From contig OZ037770.1 of assembly GCA_964035545.1 (NCBI GenBank), positions 6,696,229 through 6,760,228 on the forward strand: DNA of 64,000 nt. Reading direction: 5' to 3'. The translations under genes were made by a program, and so were the position numbers. Under the pieces are notes generated by a model. The model saw only the letters and a list, made by a program, of their open reading frames with translations, did no database searches and was not told the DNA's origin. This document shows, piece after piece, positions 47,399 to 59,500 of this stretch (the first letter of the stretch is position 1; each line of letters begins with the position of its first letter). Source of the DNA: Bugula neritina (lineage: Eukaryota > Bryozoa > Gymnolaemata > Cheilostomatida > Bugulidae).

Positions 47399-48809
47399 AT
47401 GAAACTAACAGTTGTGCTGCTTTTCTTTTTCTTTCTACAATTCACCAAAGCAATGAATCGACGTGTTCCGGAGGTCTGCACTCAGCCATTAGTTACTGGC
47501 AGATGCAGAGCCCGGTTTATGCGATGGGGTTATAAAGACGGCAAGTGCGTGGAATTTGTCTATGGAGGATGTGGTGCAAACGGCAACAATTTTACGTGAG
47601 TTATGCTCTGTTAGTCTATCCTTGGCCATGAGTATGCGGACCGGCTGTGTGGTTCTGTTGTGTGGTTAGGTTTTGTGAGTTGGTTGTGCAATTCTGTTGG
47701 TCAGAAGTATATCTGTAGTCAAACTGTATTGTAGTTGTACAACGTAGAGGTAGGTGCAGAGTTGCAGTTATATTATGTAGCAAATGCCAAATAGCACTGC
47801 TCTTTGTTAATTTTACAGGAGATGTTATTTGTGGTATGACAAGTAAATAAAGCAATCTCTCTCCATGCCCAAACAAACCTATAGTGTTTTAAAATAAATT
47901 TAAACAACAAACTATTTTTCTGCATCGATCTAATTTATAAAGTAGACAAAGCTTAAATAAACACCACTTGGCTGAAGTATTAAAAGACTATTTGTACTCA
48001 ACAAGTTTATAGTTGGTATGCCGTTAGAACCCCCTGATGAGAAGGTTTTTACGCTGGCCAAAGACTTATTCATCCATATGGCACAGCTGGAGCAATTATG
48101 ACTGGATGCTTTCCCTAACATCACTAATGGTTTTTACTGGGGTTCATGACTTTGAGCTTGCTAAGCCAAACACTCTATAAACCCCTAGACCACGGCTGAT
48201 CTCTTATAAGACTATTTCTACTATTACTATTACTTTTTGTACTGCGAATCTTTTTGTAACTTGAGTAATTTTTTTATTAGATATGTATTTGTTCTTAGAA
48301 CTAAAAGGAAGTGTAAAAGAGCTTGCAGATCTAAAAGACCAGTACGAGAAAAATGTGGCCCTCTAGCATTGGCCGGACCTCTACCAGGTGGCTGCACTGG
48401 AACTGGGGCCAGAAGAGTCTATGCTTACGACCCAAGCTCTGGGCAATGCCGACAGTTTCTCCAGTGTGAAGTCGGCTCTCGTGTGTTCAGGTAGTACTTT
48501 TTGTCACCATATTTCACACTACTGGTCCATTCTTCTTGATTTAGAGCAGCATTGCCTTGTTTTTGAGAATGATGATCAATCATTTAACAATTGGAAGTAT
48601 TCAAAAATAGAAGCTGTTGTGCTTTATTAATTTTTAGCAGATTCGCTCCGTTTTTGAACATAACATGATGCTAGTTGAATATATCTTATATTACCTAATA
48701 GATGAAGCTATGAAACATATTACTATGCCATATTTGTGTGAAAACCTGCTTTATTGGTTTTGTTGGTAGGTCTCAAAGACAATGTCGCAGAACTTGTGAC
48801 AGGAAATGA
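47399..48809 (+). CDS. Secreted protein with two Kunitz/BPTI domains
   Basis: Exons 47399-47595, 48299-48490 and 48770-48809 (TGA) give 142 residues. Residues 1-18 are a signal peptide (MKLTVVLLFFFFLQFTKA). Domain 1 has Cys at 27, 36, 50, 58, 71 and 75, with F53-x-YGGC58 and N61-x-NNF65. Its C3-C4, C4-C5 and C5-C6 spacings are those of Kunitz domains. C2-C3 is two residues short. The P1 residue after the second Cys is R37 (GRCRA), which predicts inhibition of trypsin-like proteases. Domain 2 has Cys at 85, 98, 116, 122, 135 and 139. The YGGC motif is replaced by FLQC, C1-C2 is four residues long and C3-C4 two short, and P1 is T99, so it is probably not a classical inhibitor. Each intron falls between the fourth and fifth Cys of a domain, in the same phase, which supports domain duplication. 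Confidence 0.92.
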
Positions 48810-48991
48810 TGCGTCCTTCCTGCTTTCAATATTGACCACTCAATATGATTTGCCTTCACAGCCCGATTCTGAAACCTCTACTTTTCTAGTATATAACTTT
48901 TTTTATAAAAAAATGTAATACATTTTAATAGTTTTCAACAAAGTGGTTTTATATCATTTAAAACATTTTGTCTTATGTTAACTATAGGTTC

Positions 48992-48997
48992 AATAAA
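48992..48997 (+). terminator. Poly(A) signal of the Kunitz gene
   Basis: AATAAA lies 183 bp after the Kunitz stop codon. Confidence 0.6.
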
Positions 48998-49118
48998 TGT
49001 GCTGCACAATTTATTAAACGTAAAATATTAATAGTTGTCATTGGTGAAATAAAGTATATTTATATATAAAGAGAAGTTCTCAACATAACTGACACAGCTA
49101 CCTATATTACATGGTGTC

Positions 49119-49371
49119 TGGCAAAAATGGCACCGGTAAAAATTACACAGGTAATAATGGCACAAATGGCAAAGTATGTAAAAATGGCACGTTTTTAATA
49201 TTAAGGTTTGGGGTAGAATTGGGAGTTTAAGATGGCTCAGGGGTTCAGAGTTTTGGTAGGGTTTTTCAGAAAATATTTAACGTGGGTATGTCATTTTACC
49301 TACTTTTCTATTTGCGTCAGTATTACCTGTGCCGTGTTTACCGTGACATTTTTACCTGTGCCTATTCACCT
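49119..49371. mobile_element. MITE-like inverted repeat element
   Basis: The left end carries GGCACCGGTAAAAATTACAC followed by AGGTAATAATGGCAC. The right end carries TATTACCTGTGCCGTG and then GTGACATTTTTACCTGTGCC. These are imperfect reverse complements over about 40 bp. There is no coding capacity and the target duplication was not found. Confidence 0.6.
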
Positions 49372-49835
49372 AAAATCATATTACATAGCTATTAACTGTA
49401 TACAACTATACCTACTAACTACTACAGAGAGGGAGCAGTTGTAGTCTAGCATATGCATTCACTTGCTAAGTAGGGTATAAATAAGAAAACAAAATTTACT
49501 CAAAATAAACATATTAATAACCTGAGTTGTCTGTAAGCCATGAAACAAGTGTTATTCACGAGACAAAAGATATCTGAAGGGAAAGCGTCAACATTATCAG
49601 AAATGGGAGTTAAGAGTTGTGCTACTTGTCATTTGCATATTTTGTGTATGTTGAAACTAATTGTTGAGTTTCCAAGTCTTTTCAACTTTTTAATACTGAA
49701 GCTGGAATTACGCGGTAATGTGTGATTTGCTTTAGGAGTTGTTGTACCTTTGGAATGTGAATTTTCAAAACTAATTCCATGAAATGGCATCCTGTTAACT
49801 GTAAAATGCTATGTTTTGTCTATTTATAACATTCT

Positions 49836-49975
49836 ATAGTATATAGACTATAGAATCTGTAAATTAACACCCAAAAACAAAGCCTAATTAATGATTAAAG
49901 GTGCATCATCCTTCAAAATCAGTCTTTTGTTACAGAAATGAATCCATATGCTTATAAGTTCAGGAGTGGTCAATT
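49836..49975. repeat. Dispersed repeat flanking the Kunitz gene, right copy
   Basis: Diverged direct copy of 46196-46350. The copies lie about 3.6 kb apart on either side of the Kunitz gene. Confidence 0.75.
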
Positions 49976-50440
49976 TTGTTGGCATGATAAAATATTACTA
50001 TGCATAAGTGGAAGTAATATTATTACTTCCACTTTTACTTGTTCCAACGTTAGAGTTATCTTCTCAATGATGCTACAACATGTATGTAAACTCCAGCTAA
50101 AAGTGACTAGCTAAAATAAAATGACTGGGTTAAAAGTTGTTATTTTGCCTTTAATAATGCTAATGTTGCCAGTCTCGAGTGAATATTGAGCCTTGACTGG
50201 GGCAAATAAGTTTTGTAGTAGTCATTACTTAATATTTTGTGTTTTAAGCAGCCATTTCTTTGACATGGCCAATAAAACTTAGCTGGGTTTGTCACTGCTG
50301 CTTGGAATAAGTCTGCGGCTCTGTAGAGAGATGTCTGAGTCAGCTAATTCTTTTGCCTCAATTCAAGTTTTCTTCACCAAAATGTTTGCAGCTGCCTAAA
50401 CTTTGTTAGACAAGTTACCCAGTAATAAATGAGCCACAAG
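49976..50440. other. Intergenic stretch
   Basis: No gene. It contains a perfect inverted repeat, AAGTGGAAGTAATA/TATTACTTCCACTT, at about 50006-50034. Confidence 0.5.
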
Positions 50441-50830
50441 TATTTTGACTGAGACATTTTGGTTAACCTTGAACCAGTCAATACTGGCAAGACTAGTTTT
50501 CTTCATTCATTTTGGTTGGCTTGAAGTTATTTCTTCTGAAGTTAAATCGCTCTAAAAACAGCTTGACTCAGTCATGTAATTTTGCTGACTGAGATATTAC
50601 AAACTTACTCTGATTTAGTTTGGCATTTTGAACGAAAATTTGAAAAAGAATTTCTGCTTGTTTAAAAAGATTCAAAACTTTAAACCGCTGCCACGTATGT
50701 CAGATCGCTGCGAGTGTTACCAGTTTGATCGAGTCAACTAAAATTTGTTGACTCAGTCAAATAAATTTATTGACCGAGACAATATAAATTCTTTTGACTC
50801 GGTCAAATATAGTCAATAACTAAACTCGCT
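50441..50830. repeat. GACTCAGTC inverted-repeat tract
   Basis: A scattered series of small palindromes around the same word: TTGACTCAGTCAA, TTTGACTCGGTCAAA, GACTGAG, TTGACCGAG and ACTGAGTC-like variants. Spacing is irregular, unlike a tandem array. Confidence 0.6.
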
Positions 50831-50904
50831 TGGTTTGCGACTTTGTTGCGCGAAACAAATTTAGCCGGACAAAGCCACTCAATTGTCATGGAAGCGTGAG
50901 GCCA

Positions 50905-51770
50905 CACGACGCGGTCTCAACGTGCGGGTTCACATGCGTGAAAAGACGACCTGCAACACACAGCGCATCAGTTGCATGCCTGACCTCACGATCGTGAGAA
51001 TCACACGAAACTCGTGTGACGATTTTCGTGAGTTATCTTTTCCTATTGACCAGCCACACGCTCGTTAGACGAAAAGTTATTATGCTGAGATTGGTGCCGC
51101 AAGCTTATATAAGTTATAAAAGAAAAATTTTGCTATTTTTGTTATTTTTTAGTATTTTATTTGTACATTTTTTAGTTTTGTTTATTGGTAAAGTTTTTAA
51201 ACACATTTTTTATGCATATAAATTTTAAAAAAAATTAAAACTCACTCATGTACGTAAATACATTAAGCTATAAAGTTTAAGCTTAGCTGTGATTACAATG
51301 TGAATATGAATTGAATAATGCTTGCAATAGCTATTTTACGCAAAATACATTACAGTTGCTATAAATGTAAGACTAGTAAATTGGATGCAAATAGGCATAG
51401 TAATACTACTTAATTTATGCTATTTTTGAAATTTGTAGTAAATATTTGGCGTGTATAATATATATATATACCACTTTGATGGCAACAGGTCATTTTTATT
51501 AGTCCATGAATGAGTCTTGCACGAGATACAAGCAGCAGAAAATTGCCAAATAGAGAAACGTCATAGGAATGAAATAATCACTGTTGCTAAAATTCTATTG
51601 ACCAATCAAATGGTACTTATCATGGATTGTGATTTTTCGTCCATCGTCATCGTTGTGTACACCCAACAATGACGATTTCGTTTGAATTCCCTCAAATTTT
51701 CTCGTACGAATGTTTTTTCGTGTCAAATAGACGATTTCGTGTGATTCTCACGATCGTGTGGCCAGGGCTT
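50905..51770. mobile_element. Long inverted-repeat element(s) with GGCCACACGA ends
   Basis: TCACGATCGTGAGAATCACA, continuing CGAAA, at about 50986-51010 is answered by its complement at about 51730-51755, followed by CGTGTGGCCAGGGCT. GGCCACACGA occurs at about 50911 and GGGCCACAC again near 51856. The arms are internally palindromic (CGATCG). The ends resemble the GCCTAGGGCCACAC terminus at 60267-60610, so these may be related non-autonomous elements. Exact boundaries and target duplications were not resolved. Confidence 0.55.
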
Positions 51771-52080
51771 TACTGCTAGGCTACAGGCATTTGTTTGTCT
51801 TTATAGTTACGTCATCACCTATTTGCCTCTCTTGGTCCGCGCCAGAAATTCTCGTAGGGCCACACTTGCAGCTGGAGTTAGAACGCTATGTTTCAGTATA
51901 GTTAGTTGTAAACTGAATAAATAAAGGGTGCTTGCCTACTCAAGCTTGGGGGTAAAAGTCTAAATTTTACTTTACATTTTTGATGGAAGTGTAACAGCAT
52001 AAATACTATACAGTGGAACTGCTATTGTGACTCTGAAGCAGTTGCTAAGTTGCAAGCAATTGCATGATATAACTATAACA

Positions 52081-52257
52081 CACACCCGCACAGACACAGA
52101 TACGCACAAACACAGATATGCACAGACACAGATACACAGATACGCAGAGACACAGATACGCAGAGACACAGATACGCAGAGACACAGATACGCACAGACA
52201 CAGATACGCACAGACACAGATATGCACAGACACAGATATGCACAGACACAGATATAT
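52081..52257. repeat. 16-bp ACACAGATACGCACAG repeat
   Basis: About ten units of AGACACAGATA(C/T)GCAC with small variants (GCAGAG in three, one shortened). It reads as a Cys-rich low-complexity peptide on the minus strand, which is an artefact. Confidence 0.9.
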
Positions 52258-52567
52258 GCGGTTTACGTAGGGCACAACGATATATACAATGCAGTAATAT
52301 TTTTTTCTTTTTGAACGACCTATTTATTGAAAAGCTTTTATTTACAAGCCCACATATCACAGTTAAACAGCAAGGAGGATACATTGCCTAACTGGGTTGA
52401 TGGAGAGCATAGGGGACTGCAAATTGTACGTCAAATAAATATTATTATTATGCTAATCAGTCAACATTTTGGGAGTTGTCCATCTTTATCTTGGTTATTG
52501 CCACGCTCTATATGCAACTGGTTATTGCCATGTTCTATACATGTAACAGTTGATCAACCAGCTAGAA

Positions 52568-52914
52568 CTGGAGTGTCCAACCTTTTCAGAGCAAGGCCCA
52601 CTGAAAGAGAAAGTTCTGGTGGCACAGGCCACATTGAAAACTTTAGCTTGTGCTTGGGGCTGCAGCATCAGTATTTTTCAAATTGATTTATTTCAACTCT
52701 AATTTATAATCATTATAACACAATAAAGCCCCAATAGTTAATGCAAGCTGCATATTTTGTAGCATATGTGTATAAATAAGAAATTTAAAAGGTGGTTTTT
52801 CACTCTAATTGATCATGTAAAATATGAATAATGTTTTGTTTTATGCCTTTGAGGGCCACATAAATGTAGGCTGGGGGCCACATCCGACCCTGGGGCGCCT
52901 GTTGAACAGGCCTG
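52568..52914. mobile_element. hAT (Charlie-like) non-autonomous element
   Basis: The left end reads GGAGTGTCCAACCTTTTCAG with GCCCACTGAAAGAG. The right end reads GGGGGCCACATCCGACCC, then TGGGGCGCCTGTTGAACAGG. Paired GTGTCCAACCTTTT and GGGCCACAT motifs at the ends are characteristic of Charlie/MER-type hAT elements. It has no open frame. An exact 8-bp duplication could not be seen, so the ends are approximate. Confidence 0.65.
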
Positions 52915-53531
52915 CATGATCTAGAGCCAGGCAAATTAAAATACAATAATGTGGTTTAAAGCGGATAAATTCAACTGACACTGCATGTACTAGTAGTATG
53001 TGTATTGTTGTACACAAAGTATTCAGATGTTATTATAATCTTCTATTTTTATGACATGCATTTTCATACACTGAATGGATTCTTACCAATGCAGATGAAT
53101 TTATGATTGCTGTTTGCAATAATATTTATTGACCTGTTCTCATACATTAAATGAAAAGCTCAAATTTGCCTGATGCTGCATGAAGTATGTGGGAATGTAG
53201 TGAAGATAACCCAATATATACATACATGTATAAAATAATTTTATGTAATCTATAAGTATATTATAGGATATGAAAGTATTTACACATAATGCATGTACAT
53301 TTTAAGAAACTAGCATAAGTATAAGGTACATGTGCTGTTGTTTGTAGCTCTATATAGGTATCAGATTGTTGTTTTAGCACGTAGTGAAAATGAAGAAGCA
53401 AAATTTGAACGAAGCAACCAGTAAAACCTTGGATTTGTTTTCTCCTGAACTCTTTTGTCGAAAAATAACATTATCCAATGAACAATGTCTGTCCATACTG
53501 CGCGGTTCTAGCACAACCTGTCGTGGCTTTC

Positions 53532-53541
53532 ATTGGCCAAT
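53532..53541. promoter_or_regulatory. Palindromic CCAAT element next to the ARFGAP start
   Basis: ATTGGCCAAT is a perfect palindrome holding CCAAT on both strands, 15 bp before the ATG of the ARFGAP gene. If the transcription start is close to the ATG it could be a promoter element. It is closer to the coding start than usual for NF-Y sites. An out-of-frame ATG frame (53384-53587) overlaps the true start and would act as an upstream ORF if transcripts begin before 53384. Confidence 0.3.
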
Positions 53542-53555
53542 AACAAGTTTACACT

Positions 53556-56500
53556 ATGGCAGATCCAAATCCTCCTCAGAAAAATAATATTCAATTAATT
53601 TTTAAACGATTGCGTAGCATTCCCACAAATAAGGTAAGGATATTTCACTAAATATTGGCATTAAAATTTTTAATGTTATTGTTTAAATTACTGTTATGGT
53701 TATCATGATTTGTTATCACACTCTTGAGTCTGACTCAAGAGTGAGAGTCGGTCAGTGTCACTGACTTACTCTCACTCTTGAGTCAGACTTTATGTAAGTG
53801 TAACACTCACACTGTGACTGAGTCACAGTGTGAGTGTTACACTTACACTCACTCTCGGTGATTCACTACCTAGATGTAGGTCAAGTTCAACTTGAAGGAC
53901 CTAACACTAACAGTCAACTCTCAATGAGTCAATTACTCAATATCAATATGAATATCAATATGAATATGTAAACCAAGTTGAAGTTGAACTTGATAGTCAA
54001 TAGGATGTTATGGTGATAGTCATACCCATACTTATACTATAATCATAATGATTAATGCGGCTGTCTCATTATCATAAATCTATGATTATCCATGACTGTG
54101 AGTATGAGCCTGAACCCGCCATATCAATATCATTATGATCATGATGAGTGATACTGTAACTGTAAGTGATATTGTAAGTGAACGTGAATAGTCACCATTA
54201 CGCATTTCATTCAATCATTGTGATTCTCTGATAGTGATACTGATAGTCATACCGATACTCATAATAATCATAAATGATAATGGTGACATTCAATTTCATA
54301 CTCATAGTCATACTGATAGTAATACTCTTACTGATATTCATATGCATTGAGTTAGACTTCAGACCATATTTATACTCATCACTCATGGTGATGGTCATAC
54401 TCATACTCATACTGGTGGTCAATATCATACTGAAATAGTTATAGTGAGACCCAGGCACTGACAGTCTCAGTCTGAGTCACTGCCAGGGTGTCGCATTTAT
54501 TCGTATTGAGATTCACTATCCGCCTTAGCTCCTATTATATTTACATATATTTATATTCGTATTGATGTTAGTTATTGTCAGCAGAGTCTATTTATTTATA
54601 GGTATGTGTTTAATAATAACATATGATAATCTTCATACAAAATAAAACTTCTAGTAAATAATTAATTAATATATTTAATCTAAATATAATAAATTAGAAA
54701 TAACTTTGGGTGTAGTTATACCTACGCTGATAGTGATAATCACCATAAATAATATTTATGTTATAAGTCATTTACGTGGATACTGATACTAGTACTTGTA
54801 ATATTGGTTAAACTTGATACCCCTAGTCTCAAATCGCTTCAACTTCTAGAAATATTTGTTTACCCATATGTTATTCTCCTATCCAAACGCATGTTGTAAG
54901 TCCACTAAAAGTTAAGTAGAAAAAGTAACTGTTGCATCAATAATCATAATTCTGCTCAACTATGTACTTGTGCCTATTACACATACTAATATGTTTTAGT
55001 TTCGTACCATTTTTATAAGCTTAAATTATCATATAAAAACCATCAACTGTTGAGCTATGTTCGTAGTTATTAAAATCTCATTATGTATTTATTATATATG
55101 TGCAGGAGGTGTTTGTGTGTTCTGGAGCTATCAATTATTTTAATGGCCGTGTATATACTATATTCTATAATTCATCAACAACAATACCAGTCATATCCAA
55201 AACTTTGGCTGATTTAGTGATTTTGTCATTGACTCACTAATCACTAATGCATAGGGCTATTATACTTGTGACTAGGTAGAAACTGTATATTGTAAAGCAG
55301 ATTTTGTATCTGCTACCAAATTACTAGCAGTTAACTTCTTTTTTAGCAATGCTTCGACTGTGGGAGGACAAATCCTACGTGGGCGAGTGTGACGTATGGA
55401 GTGTTTCTGTGTATCGACTGCTCGGCCACCCACCGTTCTCTAGGCGTACATCTCACTTTCATCAGATCGACTCAGCTGGACACCAACTGGACGTGGGTGC
55501 AGCTGAGGGCCATGCAGTGTGGTGGCAATGCTAATGCCGTGAGTATCATCTATATACCCTAATAATGCTCAGTAACTCACTAGAGAGAGCGCAATACTTG
55601 TCACCAGTTCCGTGTTTAGTTGACAGGCGCTCACTATTGCCTTGTTGGTGTGTTTTTAGACTGCGTTCTTCAGAAAGAATGGATGTAATACAACTGATGC
55701 TCAGCAGAAGTACAACAGCAGGGCCGCTGCCTTGTATAAAGAGAAACTTCACCAGTCTGCACTGTCTGCACAGCGGCTGTATGGTGAAAAGGTAAGCAAT
55801 ACATGACACCATCTGATACCTTGTCTCACACATCTGATACCTTGTCTCACACATCTGATACCTTGTCTCACACATCTGATACCTTGTCTCACACATCTGA
55901 TACCTTGTCTCACACATCTGATACCTTGTCTCACACATCTGATACCTTGTCTCACACATCTGATACCTTGTCTCACACATCTGATACCTTGTCTCACACA
56001 TCTGATACCTTGTCTCACACATCTGATACCTTGTCTCACACATCTGATACCTTGTCTCACACATCTGATACCTTGTCTCACACATCTGATACCTTGTCTC
56101 ACACATCTGATACCTTGTCTCACACATCTGATACCTTGTCTCACACATCTGATACCTTGTCTCACACATCTGATACCTTGTCTCACACATCTGATACCTT
56201 GTCTCACACATCTGATACCTTGTCTCACACATCTGATACCTTGTCTCACACCATCTGATACCTTGTCTCACACCATCTGATACCTTGTCTCACACATCTG
56301 ATACCTTGTCTCACACATCTGATACCTTGTCTCACACATCTGATACCTTGTCTCACACATCTGATACCTTGTCTCACACATCTGATACCTTGTCTCACAC
56401 ATCTGATACCTTGTCTCACACATCTGATACCTTGTCTCACACATCTGATACCTTGTCTCACACATCTGATACCTTGTCTCACACATCTGATACCTTGTCT

Positions 56501-59500
56501 CACACATCTGATACCTTGTCTCACACATCTGATACCTTGTCTCACACATCTGATACCTTGTCTCACACATCTGATACCTTGTCTCACACATCTGATACCT
56601 TGTCTCACACATCTGATACCTTGTCTCACATGCAGTCCTCGACACTCTGCCGTCCCTGTATCTCAATGTAACTTGTACCTTGGACCTGAGGCTATAATTT
56701 TATCCTAACAGCGGCTCTCTGACTTGTAGTCTTCCAAACTGTTTTGTAGATTTGTTAGCAGCTTTAAGTAGTTATCTGTATAAAGCATGACTCATTCTAA
56801 TCTGCCATGTTGTTGTTTCAGCTACACATTGAATCATCTAGTGAGTCTCAACCCGAAGAAACTAAACCTGCTGACGTAGACTTCTTCCGGGACCACACAA
56901 GCAACGTCAAGTCTGGGTACGGTGACAGCCCAACAGGAACTCCCCCTCGTGTTGAGAGCCCAGCTAGACTGGTACAGAAGTCGTCTGCTCCTCCTAGAGT
57001 CGGCAGTGGTGGTGCTTTGAGTAGTCTAAGTCGGGAGAACGGCAGCTCCTCACCTTCCCTCACGGTCAACACAGACAGCGGTGGGTGTCTTGAGGCAGCG
57101 CTCTGTCTGGTGTCGCGTGCTATAGATGACTGCTATGTTTATCTTGTGTTGCTTCTCTCGTATTTATAAGAAGTTGCAGTATGTAATGGACTTGGCGCAG
57201 TGAGCAGCTGTTATCCCGGCCATTTCACTGTGAAATTAAGTGTTGTCCCCCCTTTCTTACTCATATAGCTTGAATAGAGTAACTTCACCTTAGTATAGAA
57301 TCAGTATGTGTAATAGCTAATAGCGTATTTTTAGAAGGTGCACCCAGTGTGGAAGCTGCCATGGTATCTCCCCCCAACACAGCAGCTGCTCAAGTAAGGA
57401 AGTCAACTATTGGCCAGAGAAAAGCCACTCCCAAGAAAGGTTTAGGAGGTAAAGGCATGGGGGCCACGAGGGTCAAGGCCAACTTCAATGAAATTGAATC
57501 TGCGGCCATCAAAGCCGACAAGGATAAGGAGGATAGCATCAAGGCTCACGCCGCTATGGAGGCTAAGAATGCAGAGGATGCTGAGAGACAACTGTAAGTG
57601 TTACAGCGTACTGTGTGTATATTACTGTATACTGTGTGTATATTACAGCATACTGTGTGTATATTACTGTATACTGTGTGTATATTACTGTATAGTGTGT
57701 GTATATTACTGTATACTGTGTGTATATTACAGCATACTGTGTGTATATTACAGCATACTGTGTGAATATTACTGTATACTGTGTGTATATTACTGTATAC
57801 TGTGTGTATATTACTGTAAACTGTGTGTATATTACTGTATACTGTGTGTATATTACAGCATACTGTGTGTATATTACTGTATACTGTGTGTATATTACTG
57901 TATACTGTGTGTATATTACTGCATACTGTGTGTATATTACTGTATACTGTGTGTATATTACTGCATACTGTGTGTATATTACTGTATACTGTGTGTATAT
58001 TACTGTATACTGTGTGTATTACAGCATACAGTGTGTATATTACTGTATACTGTGTGTATATTACTGTATACTGTGTGTATTACTGTATACTGTGTGTATA
58101 TTACTGTATGCTGTGTGTATATTACTGTATACTGTGTGTATATTACTGTATACTGTGTGTATATTACTGTATACTGTGTGTATATTACTGCATACTGTGT
58201 GTATATTACTGCATACTGTGTGTATATTACTGTATACTGTGTGTATATTACTGCATACTCTGTGTATATTACTGCATGATGTGTGTATATTACTGCATGC
58301 TGTGTGTATATTACTGCATACTGTATGTATATTACTGTATACTGTGTGTATATTACTGCATACATAATATTACTCTACCACACTGCAGTGCATCCATGAG
58401 ACTGGCCTACAAAGACATGGCTATTGAAAAGAAAAAACATGAAGAGAAAATAAAGTATATGGATCCTAAGAAACAAGAGCAAGCAGAGAGGCTAGGGATG
58501 GGCTACGCCTCCACCCGGTATGTGAATCTCAGGCTCTAGTTGTATAATAATACTAATATACTCTTTGTATATATGTTATATTTTCTGTGTATATATATAT
58601 GTTATACTCTATGTATATATGTTGTACTTTTTGTGTATATGTTATACTATCTGTATATACGTTATACTCTCTGTATATATGTTATACTCTTTGTATATAT
58701 GTTATACTCTCTGTATATATTTTATACTCTCTGTATATACGTTATACTCTCTGTATATATGTTATACTCTCTGTATATATGTTATACTCTCTGTATATAT
58801 GTTATACTCTCTGTATATATGTTATACTCTCTGTATATATGTTATACTCTCTGTATATATGTTATACTCTCTGTATATATGTTATACTCTCTGTATATAT
58901 GTTATACTCTCTGTATATACGTTATACTCTATGTATATATGTTATACTCTCTGTATATACGTTATACTCTTTGTATATATGTTATACTCTTTGTATATAT
59001 GTTATACTCTTTGTATATATGTTATACTATATGTATATATGTTATACTCTTTGTATATATGTTATACTCTTTGTATATATGTTATACTCTTTGTATATAT
59101 GTTATACTCTTTGTATATATGTTCTACTATCTGTATATATGTTATACTCTCTGTATATATGTTATACTCTCTGTATATATATGTTATACTCTTTGTATAT
59201 ATGTTATATTCTCTGTATTTAGAGGGATGAGTCACTCCGCTATGTCAGACATGCAAGTCATCACACAGGAGACCCCCGATGCCCCCTCTACACGCTCCTC
59301 TAATTCCGATAGATTTTTTACTGCCTCCAGCACTAGAGATTTGGATGACTGGGAGTTTGTAGGTGGCACTTCTTCTACGTAAGTATATTTTCTGTGCGAC
59401 TGCTTTTATATATATATATATATTTCTCATATTATTCTATGATGCTAGAATATATGTGGTAGTTGTAAACAGCTAATGTATCATACTTATATCTTCCTTC

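Noticed and set aside
51972-52384. Cys-rich secreted-looking frames on the minus strand
   Set aside because: They are translations of a 16-bp ACACAGATACGCACAG tandem repeat in several frames.
55803-56631. CRISPR-like array
   Set aside because: Units are contiguous and identical with no spacers, and the genome is eukaryotic.
55546-56666. Long open frames on both strands made of TSDTLSH, CETRYQM or VRQGIRC repeats
   Set aside because: They are a stop-free 21-bp minisatellite inside ARFGAP intron 3. The true exon frame meets a stop before the array.
57488-58539. Open frames of 220-263 codons reading [14 protein letters not shown] repeats
   Set aside because: Translation of the intron 5 minisatellite. 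Only the flanking exon 5 and exon 6 codons are real coding sequence.
58540-59382. 280-codon frame of [10 protein letters not shown] repeats resembling a membrane protein
   Set aside because: A 20-bp intronic repeat read as codons. The hydrophobicity comes from TA-rich units.
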